A DNA stretch of 64,000 nucleotides from Leclercia sp. S52 (GTDB lineage Bacteria > Pseudomonadota > Gammaproteobacteria > Enterobacterales > Enterobacteriaceae): NCBI RefSeq assembly GCF_039727615.1, contig NZ_CP152474.1, positions 1,612,001 to 1,676,000 on the forward strand. The letters run 5' to 3'. Position 1 is the first letter of the stretch; each line of letters begins with the position of its first letter. Below, piece after piece: positions 34,717 through 43,728 of the stretch. The notes beneath the pieces are model-generated. The model was not told the origin of the DNA, did not search any database, and was given only the letters and a program-made list of their open reading frames with translations. Position numbers and translations under genes: made by a program.

Positions 34717-34849
34717 TATTAGGCGCAATAAGACTGTGGTTTATTTTGTGTGCAAAGATATTTCATGGAAATAAAAGGTAACAGTGGAGAGGATTTTGCG
34801 GGGTTGCTCTTTAAGGATGATGACTTTCAACTGACATAAGTTGACAGTG

Positions 34850-34884
34850 CAGAATAAAATAATGGCCAGCAGAGGCTGGCCATT
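34850..34884 (-). terminator. Terminator of asnS
   Basis: Perfect 10-bp stem AATGGCCAGC / GCTGGCCATT with a 4-base loop. On the minus strand it is followed by ATTTTATT, 20 bases after the asnS stop. Confidence 0.88.
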
Positions 34885-34903
34885 GAGTGCTACTTAATCA
34901 GAA

Positions 34904-36304
34904 TCAGAATGTGGCGCTGCGCGGGGTGCGCGGGAAAGGAATCACATCACGCACGTTCTGAACGCCGGTCACGTAAGCGATCAGACGCTCGAAGCCGAGA
35001 CCGAAACCGGAATGCGGCACGGTGCCGTAACGACGTAAATCGCGGTACCACCAGTAGTCCTCTTTGTTGAGGCCCATCTCCGCCATACGCGCATCCAGCA
35101 CATCCAGACGCTCTTCACGCTGAGAACCACCGATGATTTCACCGATGCCCGGGGCAAGCACGTCCATCGCGGCAACGGTTTTGCCGTCTTCGTTAAGGCG
35201 CATATAGAACGCCTTAATGTCTTTCGGATAGTTTTTAACAACCACCGGGGCTTTGAAGTGTTTCTCGGCCAGGTAGCGTTCGTGCTCGGAGGAGAGGTCA
35301 ACACCCCAGTAAACCGGGTTCTCAAATTTCTGGCCGCAGGTTTCGAGGATTTTCACCGCATCGGTGTAATCGACCTGCGCAAAATCAGCAGAGACGAAAC
35401 GCTCCAGACGGGAAATGGCATCGCTGTCGACGCGCTCGGCGAAGAACTTCATGTCATCCGCGCGCTCGGTGAGCACTGCGTTAAAGACATACTTCAGCAT
35501 CGCTTCCGCCAGGCCAGCCACGTCATCGAGGTTGGCAAATGCCACTTCCGGCTCCAGCATCCAGAATTCCGCCAGGTGACGGCTGGTGTTGGAGTTCTCG
35601 GCGCGGAAGGTTGGGCCGAAGGTGTAGATTTTGGACAGTGCACAGGCGTAGGTTTCGCCGTTCAGCTGGCCAGATACGGTCAGGAAGGACTCTTTGCCAA
35701 AGAAATCTTTGTCGTAGTCCACTTTGCCTTCCGGCGTGCGCGGCAGGTTTTCCATGTCCAGCGTGGAGACGCGGAACATTTCGCCAGCGCCTTCGGTGTC
35801 GGAGGCGGTGATCAGCGGAGTGGAGACCCAGAAGTAACCCTGCTCGTCAAAGAAACGATGCAGCGCCTGCGCCAGAGTATGACGAACACGGGCCACGGCA
35901 CCAATCATGTTGGTACGCGGGCGCAGGTGAGCCACTTCACGCAGATACTCGATGCTGTGGCGTTTTGCCGCCATCGGGTAAGTATCCGGATCTTCAACCC
36001 AGCCGGTCACTTCAATCGAGGTGGCCTGCAGTTCAAAGCTCTGACCCTGGCCCTGAGAGGCTACGATCTTGCCGGTAACCACCACGGAACAGCCGGTGGT
36101 CAGACGCAGCACTTCCTGATTGTAATTGGGCAGAGAATTATTAATAACGGCCTGTACAGGATCAAAGCAGGAACCGTCATAAACGGCGAGGAATGAAAAG
36201 CCAGCTTTTGAATCTCGGCGGGTACGCACCCATCCGCGCACGGTGACTTCGCTGTCAACGGTAACGCGGCCCTGGAGTACGTCGGCTACAGGCACAACGC
36301 TCAT
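34904..36304 (-). CDS. asnS: Asparaginyl-tRNA synthetase
   Basis: Class II aminoacyl-tRNA synthetase that charges tRNA-Asn; cytosolic homodimer, essential. The ATG at 36304 ([14 protein letters not shown]) gives 466 residues, the E. coli length. A longer open frame to 36379 is unsupported. An OB-fold anticodon-binding domain covers about 15-100. Class II motif 2 lies around [21 protein letters not shown] near 212-232. Motif 3 is [15 protein letters not shown] near 437-451. Standard neighbour of ompF. In E. coli pncB follows directly upstream, whereas here a five-gene block intervenes. Confidence 0.99.
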   Translation of the reverse strand: MSVVPVADVLQGRVTVDSEVTVRGWVRTRRDSKAGFSFLAVYDGSCFDPVQAVINNSLPNYNQEVLRLTTGCSVVVTGKIVASQGQGQSFELQATSIEVTGWVEDPDTYPMAAKRHSIEYLREVAHLRPRTNMIGAVARVRHTLAQALHRFFDEQGYFWVSTPLITASDTEGAGEMFRVSTLDMENLPRTPEGKVDYDKDFFGKESFLTVSGQLNGETYACALSKIYTFGPTFRAENSNTSRHLAEFWMLEPEVAFANLDDVAGLAEAMLKYVFNAVLTERADDMKFFAERVDSDAISRLERFVSADFAQVDYTDAVKILETCGQKFENPVYWGVDLSSEHERYLAEKHFKAPVVVKNYPKDIKAFYMRLNEDGKTVAAMDVLAPGIGEIIGGSQREERLDVLDARMAEMGLNKEDYWWYRDLRRYGTVPHSGFGLGFERLIAYVTGVQNVRDVIPFPRTPRSATF

Positions 36305-36480
36305 AATAGTCTCTCTATGTAGTCCAAAAATAAAATCTGTATCCCCTTCAATGGGGGGGATATCTATGTTACCTGTCATCTTCCATCAGACAAGTAGAAT
36401 TCGCATATGAAAGAGCGGATTTCGGAAATAATAATGGTGCAGACAGCTTACGTACCCTCTGCTATTGCCTTTCGCGTGAA

Positions 36481-36942
36481 CTACTCAATCATTACCGTCA
36501 TCTCCTGCTTGGCATTTTGCATCGAGACGATGGTGCGGAAGGACTTAATATTTCCCGAAGCGAAGAACAGTTCGCGGGTCAGCGCCTCGTATTCCGCCAT
36601 ATCGCGCACATTAACCACCAGCAGAAAATCGAAATCTCCGGTGACGTAATAGACCTGCTGCACCTGCGGGCAATTCACGAACCGCTGCTTATCTTCCTCC
36701 AGCAGGTCCAGACGTTCGTTCTCAATCGTGACCTGAACCATGATGGTGATTGGGCGACCCACCTTGCTGGCGTCCACCACGCTGACGCTGCCCTTGATAA
36801 TGCCCGCCTCCTCCAGTGCGGCGATCCGGCGATTGACCGCCGAGGCAGACAGGCTGACGCGATCGGCAATTTCCCGCTGTGAGAGGCGACTCGTCTGCTG
36901 CAAAAGCGTGAGGATTTTTTTATCCCAGGTATCCAGTTTCAT
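36481..36942 (-). CDS. Lrp/AsnC-family transcriptional regulator
   Basis: 153-residue DNA-binding regulator if started at the ATG at 36942 (MKLDTWDKKIL), with AAGG 11-14 bases upstream; a further in-frame ATG at 36978 would add 12 residues. An N-terminal HTH at about 5-50 (SQREIADRVSLSASAVNRRIAALEEAGII) and the AsnC ligand-binding RAM domain (YYVTGDFDFLLVVNVRDM near 97-114) are both complete. It diverges from the diaminopropionate ammonia-lyase gene, the typical layout for a local amino-acid-responsive regulator. A CRP-type site and a small inverted repeat lie between the two. The exact ligand is unknown; 2,3-diaminopropionate or a derivative is an inference. Confidence 0.93.
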   Translation of the reverse strand: MKLDTWDKKILTLLQQTSRLSQREIADRVSLSASAVNRRIAALEEAGIIKGSVSVVDASKVGRPITIMVQVTIENERLDLLEEDKQRFVNCPQVQQVYYVTGDFDFLLVVNVRDMAEYEALTRELFFASGNIKSFRTIVSMQNAKQEMTVMIE

Positions 36943-36963
36943 CGTGTCGATAACCTTAAACAG

Positions 36964-36979
36964 TGTGATCGGCCTCACT
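36964..36979. promoter_or_regulatory. CRP-type site in the regulator/dpaL divergent promoter
   Basis: TGTGA-TCGGCC-TCACT matches the CRP consensus TGTGA-N6-TCACA with one mismatch. It lies 22 bases upstream of the regulator ATG and about 160 bases upstream of dpaL. Confidence 0.6.
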
Positions 36980-36982
36980 AAT

Positions 36983-36995
36983 GCAATTTTGTTGC
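36983..36995. promoter_or_regulatory. Candidate Lrp/AsnC-type operator
   Basis: GCAA-TTTTG-TTGC, a short inverted repeat with an AT-rich centre of the kind bound by Lrp/AsnC proteins, is adjacent to the CRP-type site in the 196-base divergent gap. Inferred from form and position only. Confidence 0.4.
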
Positions 36996-37138
36996 GCTTA
37001 AGGGGCAGGTAAGGGTGAAAGTTGCGTATCTGTGGTCAATATTGCGCCATTTACGCGTCGGGCGAAGTGTACCATCACAGTTACCGGGAAAGCGTTAACC
37101 CGCTTCAAATAGTCAGTCCACACGATAAAGGTGCACTT

Positions 37139-38354
37139 ATGACGGATAAAATAAATTATCAATTTAACGCCCGACGCAAAGGGTATGCTCAGGGGGGGGA
37201 GCCTCAGCCTGCTCAATGAGCAGGTCGGCGGCGAGGTGCTGGCTTTCCATCAAAAATTCCCGGCATACCGGGTGACGCCGCTGCGTAGGCTCAACCACTT
37301 AAGCCAGCGTCTGGGGCTCGGGTCGCTACATATCAAAGATGAGGCCCAGCGATTTGGCCTCAATGCCTTTAAAGGGCTCGGTGGCTCCTATGCCATGGGA
37401 AAATATCTCGCCGGCCTGCTCGATCGCGATATTAATACCCTGAGTTTCAGCGACCTTAATTCAGCGGAAATTAAAGCGCGTATAAAAGATATTGTTTTTG
37501 TCACCGCCACCGATGGCAACCATGGTCGCGGCGTTGCCTGGGCGGCAGAGCAACTCGGGCTGCGGGCGGTGGTCTATATGCCGAAAGGTTCCTCGCCGGT
37601 GCGGGCGCAAAATATTCGCCAGCACGGGGCCGAGTGCACCATTACTGACCTCAACTACGACGATACCGTGCGGCTGGCCGACAAAATGGCCCGCGAGCAG
37701 GGCTGGGTGCTGCTGCAGGATACGGCCTGGCAGGGCTATGAGCAGATCCCCACCTGGATTATGCAGGGCTATATGACCCTTGCCGTCGAGGCCTGGGAGC
37801 AGCTGCGGCAAAGCGGTGCGCCGTTACCGACACATCTCTTTCTACAGGCCGGAGTGGGGTCATTCGCGGGCAGCATCATGGGCTATTTTGTCGAGAAGAT
37901 GCAGCCCCAGGCGCCAACGATCGTCATTGTGGAACCGCATAAAGCCAACTGTCTGTATCGCTCGGCGATCATTAATGACGGGCAACCACACAGCGTGGGC
38001 GGCGATATGGCCACCCTGATGGCCGGGCTGGCCTGTGGCGAGCCGAATATTACCAGCTGGCCGATGCTACGCGACCACGCCACCTGTTTTATCTCCGCCG
38101 ATGATCATCTTGCCGCCAACGGTATGCGCCTTCTTGCCGCGCCGCGCCCCGGTACCGATGAATCCTTTATTTCCGGTGAGTCTGGCGCGATCGGCGTCGG
38201 GGTGCTGCATGCCCTCATGACGCAACCGGAATACCGTGAACTCGCCGAATCATTGCGCCTTAATACCGATGCCCACGTCCTGTTAATCAGCACAGAAGGA
38301 GACACCTCCCCGGATATCTATGAGGAGATCGTCTGGTTTGGCCGTAACGGTTAA
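37139..38354 (+). pseudogene. dpaL: 2,3-diaminopropionate ammonia-lyase, 5' frameshift
   Basis: PLP enzyme splitting 2,3-diaminopropionate (and D-serine) to pyruvate and ammonia. Translation from the ATG at 37139, with AAGGTG 5-10 bases upstream, gives MTDKINYQFNARRKGYAQGG and then leaves frame at an eight-G run (37192-37199). The rest is open from 37185 to the stop. Removing one G joins them into 404 residues, the length I recall for Salmonella DpaL, whose N-terminus aligns across the join. The PLP lysine is Lys78 in RFGLNAFKGLGG, TATDGNHGRG holds the second catalytic residue, and the C-terminal STEGDTSPD is intact. The alternative start at 37185 lacks a binding site and the first residues. 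Disabled if the shift is real. Confidence 0.9.
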
Positions 38355-38471
38355 TCGCCCACAGTAATCACAAGAGGGCCATTTTACCTACCCTACAAGC
38401 CCTCGGTATGGCACGCGTTCTGACAATAAAACATACGCGGTATCGCGTAATGCACAGAGAGAACATGACCG

Positions 38472-39761
38472 ATGAAGAGTGAAAATGCTGTTACAGAAAG
38501 AGGATGCTGCAATCCCGCAAAATGGCATAGCGAAGATACCGTCTGGGTACTTGGCCTGTTCGGGACGGCGATTGGGGCCGGAGTGCTGTTTCTGCCAATA
38601 AATGCCGGGATTGGCGGCTTCTGGCCGCTGCTGATTGTTTTCCTCCTCGCTTTTCCCATTACGTATCTGGCACACCGCGGGCTGGCGCGATTAATTTACT
38701 CATCTACTACCCCGGAAAGCACCATTACCGATGCGATCGGTGAACATTTTGGTGCCCTGGCGGGAAAGGTGTTTACCGTCATCTATTTCTTTGCCGTCTA
38801 CACCATTCTGATTATGTATGCGGTGGCGATAACCAATACCGCGCAGAGTTTTATCACGCATCAACTGGGGATGGCGGAACCGCCGCGTGCGCTGGTGGCC
38901 ATCGTGCTGATCCTCGGACTGATGTTTATCGTCCGACTCGGGCAGCGGTTGATCATGCGGGTAATGAGCGCGCTGGTTTACCCCTTTATTCTCTCGCTTA
39001 TTTTTATGGCGCTGTTTCTGATCCCCCACTGGAACGGGGCGATCCTGCACACCCTGAACCTCAGCACGGTGGGTAACGGATACGGCATGATATTGACGCT
39101 GTGGATGACGTTTCCGGTGCTGGTGATGTCCTTTAACCACTATCCGATCATCTCCCCGATGGTGGTGCGCCAGAAGCAGCGCTACGGCCTGACGCTGGCC
39201 GAGCGTAAATGCGGCCAGATCCAGCGCTACGGCATCCTGTTGATGACCCTGGTGGTGCTCTTTTTTGTTCTCAGCTGCGTCTTGAGCCTGTCGCCACAGC
39301 AGTTGGCGGAGGCAAAGGTACAGAATCTCTCCATTCTCTCGTATCTGGCCAACCAGTTTGATACTCCGGTCATCGCCTGGCTGTCACCGATTATCGCCTT
39401 TGTCGCCATTACCAAATCCTTTCTGGGCCACTATATCGGTGCCTATGAATCGCTGCGCGATCTGATCGTTGAAGCCGCAGCCGCGCGGGGGAAAAAACCG
39501 GCCATCCGCTCGGTAGACGCGGCGATCCTGATTTTTATGGTTCTGACCTGCTGGTTCGCCGCTTACAAAAATCCCAGCATCCTCGGGATCATTGAGTACA
39601 TCAGCGGCCCCACGGGGGCGGTGATTCTGCTGCTGTTACCCATGTACGCCATCCATAAATTACCCGCGCTGGCACCGTATCGCGGCAAAGCCAGCAATGT
39701 TTTTGTCACCCTGATTGGGCTGATTACCGTATCCGCCATTTTTTACGGCATGTTCCAGTAA
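38472..39761 (+). CDS. HAAAP/SdaC-family amino-acid permease
   Basis: 429-residue inner-membrane transporter of the hydroxy and aromatic amino acid permease family (relatives: SdaC, TdcC, YhaO). About eleven hydrophobic segments are visible. The first contains the family motif LFGTAIGAGVLFLPINAG near 28-45; a later PVLVMSFNHYPIISPMV stretch near 215-231 is also typical. The ribosome binding site is weak (GAGAGAA about 10 bases up). It lies 117 bases after dpaL and 23 before the M20 hydrolase, so it probably imports the substrate of this cluster. Which amino acid it carries is unknown. Confidence 0.9.
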   Translation: MKSENAVTERGCCNPAKWHSEDTVWVLGLFGTAIGAGVLFLPINAGIGGFWPLLIVFLLAFPITYLAHRGLARLIYSSTTPESTITDAIGEHFGALAGKVFTVIYFFAVYTILIMYAVAITNTAQSFITHQLGMAEPPRALVAIVLILGLMFIVRLGQRLIMRVMSALVYPFILSLIFMALFLIPHWNGAILHTLNLSTVGNGYGMILTLWMTFPVLVMSFNHYPIISPMVVRQKQRYGLTLAERKCGQIQRYGILLMTLVVLFFVLSCVLSLSPQQLAEAKVQNLSILSYLANQFDTPVIAWLSPIIAFVAITKSFLGHYIGAYESLRDLIVEAAAARGKKPAIRSVDAAILIFMVLTCWFAAYKNPSILGIIEYISGPTGAVILLLLPMYAIHKLPALAPYRGKASNVFVTLIGLITVSAIFYGMFQ

Positions 39762-39784
39762 CCACGATCAATAGCGAGATTTTT

Positions 39785-41024
39785 ATGCGTCACAATCTAC
39801 AGATTAACGGCCAGCGGCTTATCGATTCTCTCTTCGCTCTCGGCGAATGCGGCGCGCTGGAGGGTGGGGGCGTTTGTCGCCTCGCTGCCACCGCAGAGGA
39901 TAAAGCGGGCAGGGATTTTGTTGTCGCCAGAATGAAGGCCCTGGGGCTGGATATCAGTATTGATGCGATCGGCAACGTCACCGGCGTTTATGCCGGCGAA
40001 GAGGCGCTGCCCATGGTGATGATGGGTTCGCATATTGATACCGTCGGCACCGGTGGCCTGTACGACGGCAACTACGGCGTCATGGCCGGGCTTGAGGTTA
40101 TCGCCACGCTACAGGAGGCGGGCATCCGCCCCCGGCGTCCGCTGGCGGTCACCTTCTTTACCAATGAAGAGGGGGGTACGCTTCCAGCCCGATATGATGG
40201 GCAGCGTTGTTTTTGCCGGAGAGTATCCCCTGGAGACGGCGCTGGCGGCGAAAGATCGCGATGGCATAACCCTTGACGAGGCGCTGCAGGCGATTGGCTA
40301 CAAAGGTGAACGCAGGCCTGGCGATATGTCGGTGGACAGCTACGTCGAACTGCATATTGAGCAGGGGCCGATCCTCGATAAAGAGGGAACCGATATCGGG
40401 GTAGTCACCGGCGTCCAGGGGATATCCTGGCAGGAGTTGACCCTGACCGGCGTCTCTAACCACGCCGGAACCACGCCGATGTCGATGCGTCACGACGCCG
40501 GTCTGGCTGCGGCCAGAATCGCTGTTTTTGCCCGTGAACTGGCAATGACTCTCGGTGGCGATCAGGTCGCCACGGTGGGGCACATCAGCGTCAAGCCCAA
40601 TCTGATTAACGTCATTCCCAACCAGGTGGTGATGTCGGTGGATCTGCGCAATACCGATAACGCGATCCTGAAACTGGCTGAACAAAGGCTGGCGGACTTT
40701 GTCGCCACCACGGCGCAGGACGAAGGGGTGAAGATTACCCGCCGGTCGCTGGTGCGTTTTAATCCTGTCATTTTTGCCGATGACATCGTCAACGCCGTGG
40801 AAGACGAGGCGCAGCGTCAGAACCTGAGCTTCCGGCGACTGCCGAGCGGCGCAGGCCACGATGCGCAGTTTATGGCCTCGCTGTGCCCGGCCGGGATGAT
40901 CTTCGTACCCTGCGTCGACGGCATCAGCCATAACGTCAACGAACACAGCGACCCTAAAGACCTGATTGCCGGCGCCAACGTGCTGCTGCAGGTGGTTTTA
41001 CAGCGCGCCCAACGACCGGCGTAA
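39785..41024 (+). pseudogene. Allantoate/N-carbamoyl-amino-acid amidohydrolase (M20 family), frameshifted
   Basis: Zn-dependent amidohydrolase of the AllC/HyuC/beta-ureidopropionase group, which remove a carbamoyl or ureido group. Frame one (39785-40276) covers the first metal ligands GSHIDTVGTGG and YDGNYGVMAGLE near 77-100 and reaches TNEEG. Frame two, open to 41024, continues RFQPDMMGSVVFAGEY, the dimerisation domain and the ISHNVNEHS ligand motif. Removing one G from the six-G run at 40171-40176 joins them as NEEGVRFQPDMMGS into about 412 residues, a normal length for the family. Position between a permease and another M20 enzyme suggests deacylation of an imported amino-acid derivative. 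The substrate is not predictable from sequence. Confidence 0.88.
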
Positions 41025-41041
41025 CTTCACTGGAGAGAATG

Positions 41042-42205
41042 ATGAATCAGGAACAGCTCAGGCAGCAGCTTATCGCATGGCGTCACCACCTGCATGCCAA
41101 CCCGGAAAGTGCCTTTGAGGAGGTTAAAACCGCGCAGTTTATTGCCGATAAACTCCAGAGTATGGGGATTGAGGTGCATCGTGGCATTGGCAAAACCGGT
41201 CTGGTTGGCGTGCTGAAATGCGGTGAGGGAAAAGGTGTTATCGCGATCCGCGCCGATATCGACGCCATTCAGCTGACGGAAAAGGGTGAGGTGCCTTATC
41301 GCTCAGACACTCCTGAACGCATGCACGGCTGCGGCCATGACGGCCATACCTGCATTGCGCTGGGGGCGGCGCAGCTGTTGTTACAGCGCCAGAACTTCAA
41401 TGGCACCGTCTGCTTTGTTTTCCAGCCAGCCGAGGAACCGGGTTACGGTGCGAAGGCGATGATGGCGGACGGGGTTATCGGGCGCTTTGGGATTGAAGAG
41501 ATTTATGGCCTGCACAATATGCCGGGGATGAAGGCCGGGACGATCGCCACCCGGGTCGGCGGCATTATGGCCAGCGAAGATAACTTTATTATCCGTATTA
41601 CCGGCCAGGGGGCGCACGCCGCAAGACCGCATATGGCCAAAGATCCGCTGGTGATTGCGGCGGAAATTATTCTTGCGCTGCAAACCATCGTCTCGCGCAA
41701 CGTCGATCCGAACGTCCCGGCGGTGATCTCCTGCACGGAGTTACACACTGACGGCATCCGCAATGCCATTCCAACCCATGTTGAAATCAAAGGCGACACC
41801 CGCAGCGACTCTCCGGCGGTGCAGACCCTGCTGGAGGAGCGGATGCGGACTCTCAGCGAAGCGATTTGCGCCATGCACGGGGCCCAGTGCGAGTTCAGCT
41901 ACACTCATGAATTCGCGCCGACCGTAAACTGGCAGCAGTGCGTGGATGTGGCCGTGAACGCGGCGGTAAACGTGGTGGGCGCAGAGCGGGTGGAGGGCAA
42001 CGTCGCGCCGATGATGATCTCGGAAGATTTCGGTGCTTTCCTGCAGCAGGTGCCCGGCTGCTTTGTCTTTTTAGGTAATGGCGATGCATCGGATCCGCAG
42101 GGCAATACGCCGCTGCACAATGCCTGCTATGACTTTAACGATGAGATTTTACTGACCGGGGCGGAGTATTTCGCGGAGATCGTCAGAACCCGTCTGCCGC
42201 TGTAG
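41042..42205 (+). CDS. M20D-family amidohydrolase (aminoacylase/hippurate-hydrolase-like)
   Basis: 387-residue metallo-amidohydrolase similar to hippurate hydrolases and N-acyl-amino-acid deacylases. Metal-ligand motifs are MHGCGHDGHTCIALG near 95-109, PAEEPGYGAKAMM near 129-141, GLHNMPGMKAG near 156-166, and a late histidine in TPLHNACYDFND near 355-366. Two adjacent ATGs exist at 41039 and 41042; GGAG at 41032-41035 spaces better to the second. It follows the carbamoyl hydrolase by 17 bases and ends the cluster before a shared terminator with pncB. Specificity unknown; removal of an N-acyl group from an imported amino acid is the family expectation. Confidence 0.92.
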   Translation: MNQEQLRQQLIAWRHHLHANPESAFEEVKTAQFIADKLQSMGIEVHRGIGKTGLVGVLKCGEGKGVIAIRADIDAIQLTEKGEVPYRSDTPERMHGCGHDGHTCIALGAAQLLLQRQNFNGTVCFVFQPAEEPGYGAKAMMADGVIGRFGIEEIYGLHNMPGMKAGTIATRVGGIMASEDNFIIRITGQGAHAARPHMAKDPLVIAAEIILALQTIVSRNVDPNVPAVISCTELHTDGIRNAIPTHVEIKGDTRSDSPAVQTLLEERMRTLSEAICAMHGAQCEFSYTHEFAPTVNWQQCVDVAVNAAVNVVGAERVEGNVAPMMISEDFGAFLQQVPGCFVFLGNGDASDPQGNTPLHNACYDFNDEILLTGAEYFAEIVRTRLPL

Positions 42206-42218
42206 CGCGAGGGAAAGC

Positions 42219-42256
42219 AAAAGGGCCTCTGCATCGCTGCAGGGGCCCTTTGTTTT
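42219..42256. terminator. Bidirectional terminator between the M20 cluster and pncB
   Basis: AAGGGCCTCTGCA and TGCAGGGGCCCTT arms with a 4-base loop. T-rich flanks occur on both strands (TGTTTT on plus; TTTTGCTTT on minus) between convergent genes. Confidence 0.85.
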
Positions 42257-42261
42257 GGAAA

Positions 42262-43464
42262 TCAGCTGGCGATTTTAACCTGCGGCAGGTCGAACGCTTT
42301 GCGCAGCGCCCGCACGAAGGCTTTGTCATGACAAATGGTTTTGCCCGGGCTATCGGAGAGTTTCGCCACCGGCTTGCCGTTACATTCCACCAGTTTAATG
42401 ACGATATTCAGCGGTTTTACCTGGGGGATATCGCAGGTCAGACGGGTGCCGATGCCAAAGCCCAGATTGATGCGCGAGGAGAAGTGGCGGTACAGGCCTA
42501 CCGCTTTTGGCAGGTCGAGGTTATCGGAGAAGACCAGCACTTTACTCATCGGGTCGATGCCCAGTTTCTGATAATGGGCGACGGCTTTCTCACCCCACTC
42601 CTGCGGATCGCCGGAGTCGTGGCGCAGCCCCTGATAGGCCGTGGCGAACTCCGGGCCGAAATCGCGCAGGAAGGCATCCATCGTAATACAGTCGGTTAAG
42701 GCGATGCCGAGCTGGTTCGGGTATTCCTCAAGCCAGGCCGCCAGCGCCGCACGCTGGCTGGTCGCCAGTTCCGGGCTGATCTGCTGGTGCGCCTGGAACC
42801 ACTCATGCGCCTGAGTGCCCATCGGGGTAAGGTTCAGACGGCGGGCCAGATCGTAATTGCTGGTGCCGACAAACCACGGCTCCTGCTGCAGACGCTCGAC
42901 GATGGCCTGCTGCACTTCGCGGGAGAAACGGCGGCGGGTGCCAAAGTCCATCAGGCGGAAGCGCGACATATCCAGCGAGTCGGTCAGTTGGGCAAAATCA
43001 ACCAGCTTGCGTTCCAGCTCAGACAGCGCCTGCTCAACGCCAGCTTCCGGGGTACGGAAGCGGTGGACCAGCTCGCTGATCACCGCCAGCAGCGGCACTT
43101 CCCACATGATCACTTCCCGCCACGGGCCTTCCAGGCGGATATGCAGCTTGCCGTTATCATTGCTGATATGCACCTGGGTCGGGTCGTAGCGGAAATTCCG
43201 CAGCCATTGCAGGTAGTCTTCTTTAAAGAAAGGCAGGCCGGAAAGCCACTGGAACTCATCATCCTGCAGACGAAGATGCTGCATAGCGTCGACTTGCTCA
43301 CGAATGGCATCAGCATAGATCCCAAGCAAATCATCACCACGGCAGCGGAACTCAGCCGCAACCTGTACGTCGTGGTAGTGGTGAAAAACAGCTTGCTGCA
43401 TATGCAGTTTATACGCGTCGGTATCCAGCAGCGTATGCAGAACAGGTGAAGCGAATCGAGTCAT
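42262..43464 (-). CDS. pncB: Nicotinate phosphoribosyltransferase
   Basis: Makes nicotinate mononucleotide from nicotinate and PRPP with ATP hydrolysis, the entry of the pyridine salvage route. The ATG at 43464 ([19 protein letters not shown]) gives 400 residues, the E. coli length. A longer frame to 43512 runs through the NadR box and is not expected to be translated. Family motifs [10 protein letters not shown] near 39-48, [11 protein letters not shown] and GLRHDSGDP are intact. Regulated, by inference, by NadR through a box about 30 bases upstream. Confidence 0.98.
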   Translation of the reverse strand: MTRFASPVLHTLLDTDAYKLHMQQAVFHHYHDVQVAAEFRCRGDDLLGIYADAIREQVDAMQHLRLQDDEFQWLSGLPFFKEDYLQWLRNFRYDPTQVHISNDNGKLHIRLEGPWREVIMWEVPLLAVISELVHRFRTPEAGVEQALSELERKLVDFAQLTDSLDMSRFRLMDFGTRRRFSREVQQAIVERLQQEPWFVGTSNYDLARRLNLTPMGTQAHEWFQAHQQISPELATSQRAALAAWLEEYPNQLGIALTDCITMDAFLRDFGPEFATAYQGLRHDSGDPQEWGEKAVAHYQKLGIDPMSKVLVFSDNLDLPKAVGLYRHFSSRINLGFGIGTRLTCDIPQVKPLNIVIKLVECNGKPVAKLSDSPGKTICHDKAFVRALRKAFDLPQVKIAS

Positions 43465-43493
43465 AGGCGCGCAATAGCATCCTCTCACGGGAG

Positions 43494-43511
43494 CGTTTAG
43501 TACAATAAACA
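43494..43511. promoter_or_regulatory. NadR box upstream of pncB
   Basis: CGTTTA-N6-TAAACA matches the NadR operator TGTTTA-N6-TAAACA at eleven of twelve positions, 30 bases before the pncB ATG. NadR represses pncB in enteric bacteria. Confidence 0.8.
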
Positions 43512-43728
43512 ACTATTGAAACCGCTGGAGTATACCTTGTTTAGCGATTTATTGAACCCCGATCACACCATAAGCCTGGACCAGGGTCGAGTGCATTTCG
43601 TGCCGCATGTTATATAAATGTAGCAAATAGAGTGTTTGTGACTGAAAAGATGAACATTCTGCATAGCGCGATTTACACAACAGGAATAGACTGACTCGTT
43701 ATTCGACAAACGATGCAAAAGGTTTTCT

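Larger units (their letters stand above)
34292..34849. other. Long AT-rich intergenic region between ompF and asnS
   Basis: About 560 bases with no convincing gene. The ompF-proximal half holds the ompF leader, a GTCAATAAAT direct repeat and three OmpR-like repeats. The distal half (34600-34720) holds a set of inverted repeats listed separately. A 62-residue frame at 34394-34582 has no ribosome binding site or family likeness. Confidence 0.7.

Noticed and set aside
36305..36379. N-terminal extension of asnS
   Set aside because: Residues have no counterpart in Asn[10 protein letters not shown] at 36304 is the conserved start.
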